DNA of 54,529 nt from Oleiharenicola sp. Its GTDB lineage: Bacteria; Verrucomicrobiota; Verrucomicrobiia; Opitutales; Opitutaceae. Location of the stretch: positions 1 to 54,529 of the forward strand of contig JANYDW010000028.1 of the NCBI GenBank assembly GCA_025363455.1, written 5' to 3'. The stretch's first letter is position 1; every line of letters starts with the position of its first letter. The translations under genes were made by a program, and so were the position numbers. A model generated the notes under the pieces. The model did no database searches, was not told where the DNA came from, and saw nothing but the letters and a program-made list of their open reading frames with translations. This document shows positions 1-7,158 of the stretch, piece by piece.

Positions 1-1
1 C

Positions 2-1882
2 ATCGACGACGGCCTGAAGCCCGTCCAGCGCCGCGTCCTCCATACCCTCTGGGACATGGACGACGGCCGCTTCCACAAGGTCGCCAACGTCGTCGGCGCC
101 ACGATGAAGCTCCACCCGCACGGCGACGCCTCCATCGGCGCGGCGCTCGTGTCCATCGGCCAGCGCGCCTGGCTCATCGAGCCCCAGGGCAACTACGGCA
201 ACATGCTCACCGGCGACGATGCCGCCGCCCCCCGTTACATCGAGGCCCGCCTGACCGCCTTCGCCAAGGACGTCCTGTTCAACCCGAAGACCACCGCCTG
301 GCAGCTCAGCTACGATGGCCGCAACAAGGAGCCGATCACCCTCCCGGCAAAGTTCCCCGTCGTCCTCCTCGAGGGCGCCGACGGCATCGCGGTCGGCCTC
401 TCGACCAAGATCCTCCCGCATAACTTCAACGACCTCTGCCGCGCGGCGATCAATCACCTCCAGGGAAAAACCTTCCGCATCCTCCCCGACTTCCCCACCG
501 GCGGCACCGCCGACTTCGCCGAATACAACGACGGCGAGCGCGGCGGCAAGGTGAAGGTCCGCGCCCGCATCGAGGAGCGCTCCAAATACCTCCTCGCCGT
601 CACCGAGCTCCCCTATGGCGTCACCACCGAGTCGCTCATCGAGTCGATCCTCGCCGCCAACGCCAAGGGCAAGATCAAGGTCAAGCACGTCGACGACAAC
701 ACCGCCGACAAGGTCGAGATCCTCATTCACCTCCCGCAGGGCGCCGAGCCCGACAAGGTCATCCAGCAGCTCTACGTGTTCACGAGCTGCCAGGTGCAGC
801 TCAACCCCGCCGCGTGCGTCATCGTGCGCGACCCGAAGACCGGCGAGGACAAACCCCACTTCCTCGGCGTGCGTGACATCCTCAAGACCAGCGCCGAGGC
901 CACGCGGGAACTCCTCAAGCGCGAACTCGAGATCAAGCTCGGCGAACTCGAGCAGCAGTGGCACTGGGATTCCCTCGAGCGTATCTTCATCGAGGAGCGC
1001 ATCTACCGCCTCATCGAGAAATCCAAGACGTGGGAGAGCGTCCTCGCCGAGATCCGCGGCGGCCTGAAACCGTTCCTCAAGCAGCTCCGCCGCGACGTGA
1101 CCGACGACGACATCGTCCGCCTCACCGAAATCCGCATCAAGCGCATCTCCGCCTACAACCGCTTCCAGGCCGACGAGGCCATGAAGAAGATCGAGGAAGG
1201 CATCAAGGAGGTGAAGGCCAACCTGCGGAAGCTCACCGAGTATGCCGTCGCCTGGTTCGAGCAACTCGCCGAGAAATACGGCAAGGGCGTCAAGCGGAAG
1301 ACCAGCTACGACGAGATCGAGCAGATCGACGCCTCGGAAGTCGTCTCGGCCAACCAGCGCCTCTACGTCAACCGCGAGGATGGATTTATCGGCCTCAACT
1401 GGCGCCAGCACGAGTACGTCTGTGACTGCACGATCCTCGACAGCGTCCTCACGATCATGGGCGACGCGAGCCTCAAGGTTACCAAGGTTTCCGCCGACAA
1501 AACTTTCATGGGCCTCGACATCAAGCACGTCGCAATCTGGCCCAAGGACGGCGACACGAAATTCTACACCCTGGTCTACCGCGACGGCCCTGAGGGAAAA
1601 TGCTACGCCAAGAAATTCCAGATCGGCGGATTGTCCCGGGATAAACTATATCCGCTGGCGAAATCGGAAGGATCCAAAGTGGTTTGGTTGCATGTAGCGG
1701 AAAAAGAGAAAGAGATGCCCAAATCAATACATGTATCTCTGGATGGCAGATCTGGCGCGCGAGTGCGTGAGTTGGACTTTGACCTGACGCCAATTCCAGT
1801 GAGCTCAAGAACCTCCAAAGGCCTGATAGTAACCAAATGGGCGATCAAAGAGGTTCAAGCCAACGACCTCGCCCTGAAATAA
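2..1882 (+). CDS. parC: DNA topoisomerase IV (gyrase-type) subunit A, 5' end outside window
   Basis: This is the DNA-breaking and rejoining subunit of a type IIA topoisomerase. The frame is open from base 2, and the first residues (IDDGLKPVQRR) match roughly residues 25-35 of the family, so only the extreme N-terminus is missing. The ATG at 56 is internal. The active-site tyrosine lies in AAAPRYIEARL (Tyr codon 236-238), after the KLHPHGDAS segment. A long helical region (about 290-420) and a strand-rich C-terminal domain follow. No GyrA box (QRRGGKG) is present, which favours topoisomerase IV over gyrase. The last 200-250 bases are clearly less GC-rich than the rest. Gyrase A remains an alternative; the family call is firm. 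Confidence 0.9.
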   Translation: MDDGLKPVQRRVLHTLWDMDDGRFHKVANVVGATMKLHPHGDASIGAALVSIGQRAWLIEPQGNYGNMLTGDDAAAPRYIEARLTAFAKDVLFNPKTTAWQLSYDGRNKEPITLPAKFPVVLLEGADGIAVGLSTKILPHNFNDLCRAAINHLQGKTFRILPDFPTGGTADFAEYNDGERGGKVKVRARIEERSKYLLAVTELPYGVTTESLIESILAANAKGKIKVKHVDDNTADKVEILIHLPQGAEPDKVIQQLYVFTSCQVQLNPAACVIVRDPKTGEDKPHFLGVRDILKTSAEATRELLKRELEIKLGELEQQWHWDSLERIFIEERIYRLIEKSKTWESVLAEIRGGLKPFLKQLRRDVTDDDIVRLTEIRIKRISAYNRFQADEAMKKIEEGIKEVKANLRKLTEYAVAWFEQLAEKYGKGVKRKTSYDEIEQIDASEVVSANQRLYVNREDGFIGLNWRQHEYVCDCTILDSVLTIMGDASLKVTKVSADKTFMGLDIKHVAIWPKDGDTKFYTLVYRDGPEGKCYAKKFQIGGLSRDKLYPLAKSEGSKVVWLHVAEKEKEMPKSIHVSLDGRSGARVRELDFDLTPIPVSSRTSKGLIVTKWAIKEVQANDLALK

Positions 1883-1950
1883 TGTAGGGTCGTCGCTCGT
1901 CGCTGGACCATGCCTTGGGCAGGTAGGGCGCGGATTCCGCTCCACGCCGC

Positions 1951-1977
1951 TGTAGGGCGGGATCACCGCATCCCGCC
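1951..1977. repeat. palindromic repeat (TGTAGGGCGGGATC family)
   Basis: A short inverted repeat with TGTAGGGCGGGAT on one side and ATCCCGCC on the other. A longer member lies inside ccoI at 46895-46974. The stop codon of the leftward gene that ends at 1963 lies inside this element. Confidence 0.75.
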
Positions 1978-2424
1978 TGCTTTCTTCGCCGCCTTGCTTT
2001 CCCGCACCACCCGATGCACGCCATCCGGCCGGAAAACCTCTGCGATCACCCGGCTCCGGTTGCCGCGCAAAGCATCGCATAGCCGGCCGTGCAATTCCTC
2101 AAAGGTCATGTCCGCGTATTCCTTCCCGGTCAGTACCAGCAATGGACTGACATATTCCTGAGGATTGCGCGTCGTGCCCTTGATCGAATCTTCTGTGACA
2201 AAAACGACCGCACGATTGATCGACGCAAATCCCTCGGCGTCCGTCTGGACCGGCGGCGGCAAATATTCAGCGTAGGGATCGCCTTTTTCGTAACCTAATC
2301 CCGGTAGCGGCGACCCGATATGCGGCGGCACAGCCTGGGCAGTGACCTCAATCCAGTCGCACCCGTGATGATAATCACCCTCCTTCGGAAAACGCAGTTT
2401 CCACAATGTGGCGTAGATGCTCAT
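1963..2424 (-). CDS. hypothetical protein, 153 residues
   Basis: A soluble-looking protein with no signal peptide or membrane segment; I do not recognise the family. It starts MSIYATLWKLRFP and is rich in aromatic and charged residues. The C-terminus (KKAGGMR) and the TGA stop are encoded by the palindromic repeat at 1951-1977, so the natural C-terminus was probably altered when that element arrived. It lies 6 bases after the HEPN gene on the same strand and may be transcribed with the MNT/HEPN pair. Function unknown. Confidence 0.65.
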   Translation of the reverse strand: MSIYATLWKLRFPKEGDYHHGCDWIEVTAQAVPPHIGSPLPGLGYEKGDPYAEYLPPPVQTDAEGFASINRAVVFVTEDSIKGTTRNPQEYVSPLLVLTGKEYADMTFEELHGRLCDALRGNRSRVIAEVFRPDGVHRVVRESKAAKKAGGMR

Positions 2425-2430
2425 ACCGGC

Positions 2431-2778
2431 TTACTCGCCTCCCGAAGCGAAGTGCCGCTCAAGCGCTTTGATCAACCCCGGCAGATCCGCTTCCGCTGTC
2501 TGCCACACCAGTTCCAAATCCACTTCCCCATAGTCATGCGCGATGATGTTGCGCATGCCCCGCATGGCCCGGAAAGGTATGTCAGGAAACATTGCCTGTG
2601 CCTCAGGCGACAGGCGACTGGCCGTCTCTCCAATGATCTCAAAGCGCCGCAGTACGGCGTCCTGCTTTTCTGAATCGGCCAGAAAGGCGGCGCGGTCCAC
2701 CGCAACAAGATAGGTCCGGATCAGAATCGCGGAATCCAGCATGTCCCGCAGCAAGCCGGACTGCCGGTCATCGGACAT
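2431..2778 (-). CDS. HEPN-domain toxin (HepT-like, DUF86 family)
   Basis: A 115-residue HEPN protein. The RNase signature R-x4-H is present as R76-N-I-I-A-H81, followed by DYGEVD, the arrangement seen in HepT toxins of MNT/HEPN modules. The start (MSDDRQ, cat at 2776-2778) overlaps the end of the upstream nucleotidyltransferase gene by 11 bases, as expected for a translationally coupled pair. A longer upstream frame exists, but it only shadows the MNT gene. In characterised pairs the HEPN partner is the toxin and the MNT protein AMPylates its tyrosine; Tyr83, next to the R-x4-H motif, is the equivalent candidate here. That part is inference from the family. Confidence 0.85.
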   Translation of the reverse strand: MSDDRQSGLLRDMLDSAILIRTYLVAVDRAAFLADSEKQDAVLRRFEIIGETASRLSPEAQAMFPDIPFRAMRGMRNIIAHDYGEVDLELVWQTAEADLPGLIKALERHFASGGE

Positions 2779-3097
2779 AGAGCGTGACCGGCCGGGCCAG
2801 GATCGAACGACGCCGGTAAACATTCCGGCTCTTTTCCACGGCCCGGCGGCTGAGCAGATCCACCTTGCGGCCGAGCTGTTGCTCAAGTTCGTCCTGCAAG
2901 GCGCCCATCTCCAGCAATCCGGGTTTGGAGCCCGGCAAAAACTCGACCAGCAGGTCCACATCGCTTTCCGGTCGCATCCGGCCGCCCGCCTGCGAACCGA
3001 AAAGCTCCAGCCGCGCCACCGGATGCCGTGCGCACACTGCTCCCGCCACCGATTTGAGATCGGCCAGGGACATGGGAGCGGAGAGCGCAGCCTTCAT
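2768..3097 (-). CDS. MNT-type nucleotidyltransferase antitoxin (MntA-like)
   Basis: A 109-residue minimal nucleotidyltransferase. The signature G34-S35 ... S45-D46-V47-D48 (GSQAGGRMRPESDVDLL) is intact, and Asp80 in KVDLLS is a plausible third metal ligand. It is the first gene of the pair and overlaps the HEPN gene by 11 bases. In the family this protein neutralises the HEPN toxin by nucleotidylation, so here it is the presumed antitoxin. The module opens the accessory island beside the topoisomerase gene. Confidence 0.85.
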   Translation of the reverse strand: MKAALSAPMSLADLKSVAGAVCARHPVARLELFGSQAGGRMRPESDVDLLVEFLPGSKPGLLEMGALQDELEQQLGRKVDLLSRRAVEKSRNVYRRRSILARPVTLYVR

Positions 3098-3209
3098 GCC
3101 CCCACCCTAGTCCGCCGCCCACACCCCGCAAGATTCGATTCTGATTTGCCCGCCAATCACCCCGGGCGAAGGCGAAGGGCCTCACTCTCCACCTTCACTC
3201 TCACTTTCC

Positions 3210-3240
3210 CCAAAATCGTGACTCATAGTCCGTGGCCTGA
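3210..3240. promoter_or_regulatory. possible promoter/operator with GACTNATAGTC palindrome (copy 1)
   Basis: The segment around 3219-3232 contains AAAATCGTGACTCATAGTC, in which GACT and AGTC form an inverted repeat. A close copy lies at 3426-3448. This copy lies upstream of the XRE relic and the second lies upstream of the next gene, as expected for a shared operator or promoter. Exact limits are uncertain. Confidence 0.4.
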
Positions 3241-3301
3241 TCGCCTGCCGCGCCATAGCCCGCAGGGCGACGGCGGGTCCACATTCGGTTAGTCTCGGGC
3301 G

Positions 3302-3418
3302 ATGCCGTCCCCCGAGCCTTCCCTCAGAAACTTCGGAGACAACGGCCGCTCAAGCCGCGAGGCCCAAGACCTCTCCCAAGAACAACTCGCCGAGCGCGCC
3401 AACCTCGACCGTATCTGA
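3302..3418 (+). pseudogene. truncated XRE-family helix-turn-helix regulator relic
   Basis: A 38-codon frame starts MPSPEPSLRNFG and reaches DLSQEQLAERANLDR before an early TGA. The last part is the first two helices of a Cro/C1-type HTH domain, which in full-length members continues roughly as TYISxIERG. Nothing of the recognition helix or the rest of the domain follows, so this is a decayed N-terminal fragment. XRE regulators of this type commonly sit beside dcm/vsr modification genes, and a vsr pseudogene lies 1.8 kb downstream, so both may be remains of one lost modification locus. That link is inference. Confidence 0.65.
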
Positions 3419-3419
3419 A

Positions 3420-3450
3420 TTCTCAAAATGTGACTTATAGTCTATGGTGT
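3420..3450. promoter_or_regulatory. possible promoter/operator with GACTNATAGTC palindrome (copy 2)
   Basis: AAAATGTGACTTATAGTC followed by TATGG repeats the motif at about 3219. It lies about 35 bases before the ATG at 3479. It may be the operator or promoter of that gene, or a leftover duplicated along with the XRE relic. Confidence 0.4.
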
Positions 3451-3478
3451 CCGAACGAGGTTTTGGCTAATATGTGGC

Positions 3479-3883
3479 ATGCCATCTACTGAAATTCCCG
3501 ATCGCGCCGCTGTTTTCGCTATCGCCACCTCGCTCTGGCATGAGTGCCACAAGCATGCTGCGACCAATCGCTCGATCAACCTGAGCGACGCCTACAGTGG
3601 CATCGACGGCTTAATGCGCGAGGTCATGCGTGTCGCTACGCTCTTCGAGACATGGTCATGCCTGCACGTTGATTTCACTCAGCTGTCCGAACCATGGCCT
3701 TACTACCTTCAGGACAATTTCGGCCAAGAATGCTTTTCAATCCTGCTACCCGAGCGGCTCGCGGATTTTGACGACCATGACTGCCGGCGCGTCGCCGCCC
3801 GCCTTCGACTTACTTTCCAGCAGTCCTCAGCAAGAACGCACCCGTCGGCGTTACCTCAAAAGTCACACGAGAACCACCCTTGA
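3479..3883 (+). CDS. hypothetical protein, paralogue A flanking the HNH module
   Basis: A 134-residue protein of unknown family. Over about 110 residues it is closely related to the protein at 4858-5223: both carry ATSLW.ECHK.AAT, LSDAYSGIDGLMREVM, FGQEC and DHDCRRVAARLRL. The paralogue ends right after LRLSFK, whereas this copy runs on for about 20 more residues (from QSSARTHPS) into sequence antisense to the small AbrB-type gene, so its original stop was probably lost. The two copies flank the HNH/AbrB pair, which is read the other way. No signal peptide or membrane segment. Function unknown. Confidence 0.7.
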   Translation: MPSTEIPDRAAVFAIATSLWHECHKHAATNRSINLSDAYSGIDGLMREVMRVATLFETWSCLHVDFTQLSEPWPYYLQDNFGQECFSILLPERLADFDDHDCRRVAARLRLTFQQSSARTHPSALPQKSHENHP

Positions 3884-3968
3884 TGCCAAACTTCTTCCGT
3901 AATGGCGCCGGGACCGTCACCCGTCCCCGTGTCGAAAACTTCACTCGGTAAGTCATCTCGGTTTTCAT
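3810..3968 (-). CDS. AbrB/MazE/SpoVT-type DNA-binding protein, 52 residues
   Basis: A small gene with reading MKTEMTYRVKF, then STRGRVTVPAPLRKKFGIK, then GGSRVTFEVT and a short tail ending in LLRTAGK. The pattern (S-x-x-G-R-V-T-V-P, L-R-K-K-F-G-I-K-x-G-x-R-V) is that of a swapped-hairpin AbrB domain, as found in MazE-type antitoxins and transition-state regulators. It starts 2 bases after the stop of the HNH gene on the same strand, so the two form an operon. Its 3' part is antisense to the extended end of paralogue A. It may regulate the HNH gene or act as an antitoxin; neither is shown by the sequence. Confidence 0.75.
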   Translation of the reverse strand: MKTEMTYRVKFSTRGRVTVPAPLRKKFGIKGGSRVTFEVTPTGAFLLRTAGK

Positions 3969-3970
3969 GG

Positions 3971-4768
3971 TTACTTTTCAAACGACTTTGCCCGGTGAAC
4001 AGCAAGGAACTTCTCGTCGGGGAGGACGGCGTCCTTCGGCAACTGCAATGACTCGCCTTCATAGGCGGCAAAGCACTCCGCTACGGTCTTGTGTGGCAGA
4101 TAGGATTTAAGCCCCTTAGACAGCTTGAGTCGCAGCGCGGAATCAAAAGTGACCAACCCGACATCGAACGCCGCGTCATGCAGTCGTGAGAGAGCTATCC
4201 CATTCCTGACGTTTAGCCGCTCGGCCTCGTATTTGCCCCACGGCAGGATGTGCGAAGCGATGAGCAACTCGCGCACGGCGAGCCCGGTGATCCCGCAACG
4301 GCCCCCGAAATTATTCAGAACCGAATCCCTAAAATAATCCTGCCCTCGTCGAATCTTCACGTTGGCTGTGGTCTCGGTCGGTCCACTTGGAACCTTACGA
4401 GGACGAATCCCCTCCTTTGGCGTCACCTCGACCCCATCGCCCTTCTCGGCACCGAAGAGTTTCTGGAATGCCTGCTCACTTGCTGGTGCAGTCTCGGACA
4501 GATTCTGGTGAAACTCGGTCCAGACTGATCGATCCAAGGCGCTGGCACCCGAGAGGCCCTTGATCCCGCGCATCTTCAAGGCCGGGTCGAGCGACGCGAA
4601 ATTACACAGCTTCATGGCCAGACTATTCGGCCCTCGGTTCAGCTTCTCAGCCGTGGAGACAATCGCCGGCTGACGCCCATGCATCTGCCCAAATGTCAGT
4701 TTGTGGTAGAGATTAAGCGCAATCAGCAACTCGTCCCGAGTCCATTGCCGTCTGGTTGCTTGCGCCAT
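3971..4768 (-). CDS. HNH endonuclease (HNH_2 type)
   Basis: A 265-residue protein with a C-terminal HNH nuclease domain. CGITGLAVRELLIASHILPWG (residues 158-178) carries His173, followed by RNGIALSRLHDAAFD with Asn189 and His197, the pattern of HNH_2 domains in restriction-type nucleases. The N-terminal half (WTRDELLIALNLYHKL, a winged-helix-like start) is probably a DNA-binding or specificity part and is common in such nucleases. The gene is followed by the AbrB-type gene 2 bases later and is divergent from paralogue B. No methyltransferase is adjacent, so it would act alone or as a modification-dependent or phage-defence nuclease; the target is unknown. Confidence 0.8.
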   Translation of the reverse strand: MAQATRRQWTRDELLIALNLYHKLTFGQMHGRQPAIVSTAEKLNRGPNSLAMKLCNFASLDPALKMRGIKGLSGASALDRSVWTEFHQNLSETAPASEQAFQKLFGAEKGDGVEVTPKEGIRPRKVPSGPTETTANVKIRRGQDYFRDSVLNNFGGRCGITGLAVRELLIASHILPWGKYEAERLNVRNGIALSRLHDAAFDVGLVTFDSALRLKLSKGLKSYLPHKTVAECFAAYEGESLQLPKDAVLPDEKFLAVHRAKSFEK

Positions 4769-4857
4769 GGAATGAGCGAAGCAGGTCTGCCTGCTTGTGC
4801 GAAGCCAGAATTTGCTTCTCCAACCACCGAAACCTGGCCAGGTGATTAAACCGAGCT

Positions 4858-5223
4858 ATGAAAACAAATCAAAATCTCGGTGCAGATAATCTGGACCCTG
4901 CGGCAGTATTCGCCGCCGCAACGTCCCTCTGGCGAGAGTGCCACAAGCAAGCTGCGACTATAGTCATGCCTCAGGTGAAATTGAGCGATGCCTACAGCGG
5001 TATTGATGGGCTGATGCGCGAAGTCATGCGCATTGCTACTCTTTTCGAATCGTGGGCATGCACCCATGTTAATTTTGATGAGCTGACCGACGTCTGGCCC
5101 TACTTGCTTGCAGACCGATTCGGTCAGGAGTGCCTCTCCATTTTCCTGCCTGATGGTCTCTCGGAATTCGACGAGCATGATTGTCGCCGAGTGGCAGCGC
5201 GTTTAAGACTTAGCTTTAAATGA
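4858..5223 (+). CDS. hypothetical protein, paralogue B flanking the HNH module
   Basis: A 121-residue protein and the close relative of the product at 3479-3883 (shared LSDAYSGIDGLMREVMR and HDCRRVAARLRL). It ends cleanly at LRLSFK. Its stop codon overlaps the start of the vsr pseudogene (ATGATG with the TGA at 5221-5223), so it once formed a coupled pair with vsr. This context suggests a role near DNA modification or defence, but the sequence shows no recognisable catalytic motif. Confidence 0.7.
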   Translation: MKTNQNLGADNLDPAAVFAAATSLWRECHKQAATIVMPQVKLSDAYSGIDGLMREVMRIATLFESWACTHVNFDELTDVWPYLLADRFGQECLSIFLPDGLSEFDEHDCRRVAARLRLSFK

Positions 5224-5264
5224 TGTCCCGCATTCGTGGAGCGGGTAACAAGGGCACCGAGCTT

Positions 5265-5295
5265 CAGCCTTCGCACAGGGCTACGGCTGACAGGG
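5265..5295 (+). repeat. vsr-invading repeat, copy 1
   Basis: Starts CAGCCTTCGCACAGGGC and ends GGCTGACAGGG. Closely similar to the copy at 5461-5490. Boundaries are set by the restored vsr frame and could shift by one to three bases because of shared edge bases. Confidence 0.75.
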
Positions 5296-5460
5296 AGGTT
5301 GATTCAGATTTTCCGGGCGAATGGCATTACGGGCTTGCGACGGGGCTGCGTGATCAGAGGACAGAAGACGGAGCACAGACGACAGAAGAAGCCGTTCTCA
5401 GTCCGGCCCGACTTTGTCTTCTCTAAGTTGAGGACCGCCATCTTTGTCGACGGCTGCTTC

Positions 5461-5490
5461 AGCCTTCGCCAAGCCTATGGCTGACAAGTC
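5461..5490 (+). repeat. vsr-invading repeat, copy 2
   Basis: Reads AGCCTTCGCCAAGCCTATGG and on to CTGACAAGTC. It splits the codons for F and W of the Vsr motif FVDGCFWHGCP and brings an in-frame TGA. The same insertion point is used in the second vsr fragment near 9484. Confidence 0.75.
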
Positions 5491-5499
5491 TGGCACGGC

Positions 5500-5530
5500 C
5501 CGTCATCGCCGTAGCTACGCCGAGGCAAGC
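5500..5530 (+). repeat. vsr-invading repeat, copy 3
   Basis: Starts CCGTCATCGCCGTAGCTACG and ends GAGGCAAGC; a diverged member of the same family. It separates WHG from CPRHATWPK, only nine bases after copy 2. Confidence 0.7.
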
Positions 5531-6049
5531 TGCCCCAGGCATGCCACCTGGCCGAAGACACGGGCGGCGTTCTGGCCCGCCAAGCTCACCGGCAACAAGG
5601 CCCGCGACTGCCGCGTAAATCGCGCCCTCCGCGAACACGGCTGGAAGGTCGTCCGGGTTTGGGAGCACGAGCTTCGTCGTAAGGACGAAGCTCGATTGCT
5701 CCGTAAACTCCGGGCTCATTTGTGTCCTCGCTGCCCTTAGGGTGCCCGCTGCGTCCACCCTCCGTCCGCCAAATGCGGAACTGCGGGCCAGCCCTTGAAG
5801 CAAACCGCGGGCTGACCGTTGTTCGGCAGTCCGCCCGGCGGGCACCCGCCTGCCTCACCTCGGGCGATGTTCGAGGCTACGCCATCTTCGTGCTGCCGCA
5901 CTACGTCTCCGCGCTTCATCCTTCGCGTAAAGCTACAGAAGACATGGCCGCGCTTCGTGGGCGCACGAACTACGCCGGCGCGACGAAGCAAAACTTGTCC
6001 GGCGTCTGCGCTCCAGTCTGCCCGCCTCACCAACGCCGCCTGCGGCCAC

Positions 6050-6070
6050 TTGTAACGTAATACGTTACAA
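6050..6070. repeat. 21-base TTGTAACGTA palindrome
   Basis: Perfect 10-base arms TTGTAACGTA and TACGTTACAA around a single A. An identical copy lies inside the small gene after ccoG (49882-49902). Confidence 0.85.
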
Positions 6071-6096
6071 ACTCCCATCGCCCAGCCCCGACCCTT

Positions 6097-6117
6097 TTGT
6101 AACCTATTAGGTTACAA
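6097..6117. repeat. 21-base TTGTAACCTA palindrome
   Basis: Perfect 10-base arms TTGTAACCTA and TAGGTTACAA around a single T, 26 bases after the first palindrome. Same design with compensating changes in both arms. Confidence 0.85.
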
Positions 6118-6245
6118 CTTTCCGCCGTGCCGTTTGTGGTTTGAGAGACTACTTACTCCTCCGCGCTCTCTGCGTCCTAGGTGCTAAATTCGCTCTTGTT
6201 CCAAAATGGAACACTTCGCCGGCCCGCATCTGCTATTCTAGCGGA

Positions 6246-6440
6246 ATGACAATAGACGGCCATCGCATCCTGATTCTCTCAGGTGACCACGCCGGCGAGG
6301 AAGGCATCTGCCTGGGCAGAATTGCCGGCACCAATCGTTGGGCCGTTTCGCCTGACTCCTCGACTGCCATCCTCAAGCTCCACTTCGAAAGCGACTTCGC
6401 GCTTCTCCTGGATCTATCGGCTGTGCCTGACCGAAACTAA
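6246..6440 (+). CDS. small hypothetical protein with KOW-like motif, 64 residues
   Basis: Starts MTIDGHRILILSGDHAGEEG; the pattern of hydrophobic strand, G-x-H-A-G-x-E-G and following strand resembles a KOW motif found in ribosomal and NusG-type proteins. The ATG at 6246 is preferred because the upstream extension of the same frame is repeat-derived. No partner gene is adjacent, and function is unknown. It may be one of the small orphan proteins common in accessory islands. Confidence 0.55.
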   Translation: MTIDGHRILILSGDHAGEEGICLGRIAGTNRWAVSPDSSTAILKLHFESDFALLLDLSAVPDRN

Positions 6441-6531
6441 CCAAGTGCCCGTATGGATGAGTGCCGATCAGCGCTCATCAGTGGTTAAAAGTCCCCTTGC
6501 CTGACTCCCCTTCCCGGCTATGTTCGCCGCC

Positions 6532-6711
6532 ATGTGCACCGTGCAGGAAATCGAGCAAGCCATAGACCGCCTCGGCGACGAGGAAGTGGCCGAACTGCGT
6601 GCATGGCTGTTTGACCGTGACATCGCCCGCGATGCGGCCAACGGCAAACTGGACTCCCTCGTCGGCGAGGCGCTCCGTGAGGTCAAGGCGGGACGCACCA
6701 AACCGTTGTGA
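6532..6711 (+). CDS. antitoxin of a RelE/ParE-type module
   Basis: A 59-residue acidic protein (63 if the ATG at 6520 is used). It has the layout EIEQAIDRLGDEEVAELRAWL, then KLDSLVGEALREVKAGRTKPL, the usual helix-rich antitoxin followed by a C-terminal tail that binds the toxin. It overlaps the toxin gene by four bases (GTGA), the standard coupling of such modules. These antitoxins normally repress their own promoter with the toxin as co-repressor. Confidence 0.75.
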   Translation: MCTVQEIEQAIDRLGDEEVAELRAWLFDRDIARDAANGKLDSLVGEALREVKAGRTKPL

Positions 6712-6977
6712 ATCACCGGGCGACCAGTCGATTCTGGGCCGCCTACGACAACCTGAATCCCGAGATGCGGGCGCAGGCTGATAAACAATTCAAGTTGCTG
6801 AAGTCGGATCCTCGACATCCGTCGCTGCACTTCAAGAAAACCGGCCGGGTCTGGTCTGCCCGCGTCAATCGCAGCATCCGCGCCCTGGCCGTGCAAGATG
6901 GTGAAGACTTCGTGTGGTTCTGGATCGGCGACCACCGCGAATATGAACGTCTGATCCGCGACTTCCCTCAAGGGTGA
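6708..6977 (+). CDS. RelE/ParE-family toxin
   Basis: An 89-residue protein starting at GTG within the antitoxin stop (GTGA overlap). The fold signature is visible: an N-terminal helix (FWAAYDNLNPEMRAQADKQFKLLKSDP), then strands with LHFKKTGRVWSARVNRSIRALAVQ, and FVWFWIGDHREYERLI at the end, as in RelE-superfamily proteins (HigB/ParE-like). Whether it cuts ribosome-bound mRNA or poisons gyrase cannot be told from the sequence. The terminal motif GDHREYERL is typical of the family. Confidence 0.8.
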   Translation: MNHRATSRFWAAYDNLNPEMRAQADKQFKLLKSDPRHPSLHFKKTGRVWSARVNRSIRALAVQDGEDFVWFWIGDHREYERLIRDFPQG

Positions 6978-7158
6978 TGCTCGGTGGTGAAAAGACCTTG
7001 CCCCAGTACCCGTGTACTCTGCCCGTGAGCACCTTCACCATTAGCGCCGATTAGCGGCCATTAGTGGTTACATTGCTTCGAGGCTTGCACCTAGCTTCAT
7101 TGGCATTTGCGGTCAGTCCGGCCGGGAGTTTATTGCTCGATCGGGCCCAAGGAAAATT

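Larger units (their letters stand above)
5223..5740 (+). pseudogene. vsr: vsr (very short patch repair endonuclease), interrupted by three palindromic repeats
   Basis: Vsr nicks DNA at T:G mismatches left by cytosine methylation. The pieces read, in order, MSRIRGAGNKGTEL, then RLIQIFRANGITGLRRG and on to SVRPDFVF and TAIFVDGCF, then WHG, then CPRHATWPK and on to FWPAKLTGNKARD, REHGWKVVRVWEHEL. Together these are a whole Vsr of about 141 residues. Three repeat copies interrupt it: 5265-5295 (31 bases), 5461-5490 (30) and 5500-5530 (31). Subtracting these 92 bases from the 515-base span gives exactly 423 bases, one open frame. As it stands the gene has a frameshift and an in-frame TGA, so it is not functional. 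It directly follows paralogue B. Confidence 0.85.
5741..6245. other. gene-free stretch made of decayed palindromic repeats
   Basis: I see no supportable gene here. The stretch holds several stem-forming fragments (for example CTTCGTGGGCGCACGAA near 5955 and CATCCTTCGCGTAAAGC near 5918, which resembles the vsr-invading family) and two clean 21-base palindromes at 6050 and 6097. Long open frames crossing it on both strands have no recognisable domain. Confidence 0.6.

Noticed and set aside
5444..5740. 98-codon frame as an independent gene
   Set aside because: Its second half is the C-terminal half of vsr; its first half is repeat sequence. It is part of the pseudogene.
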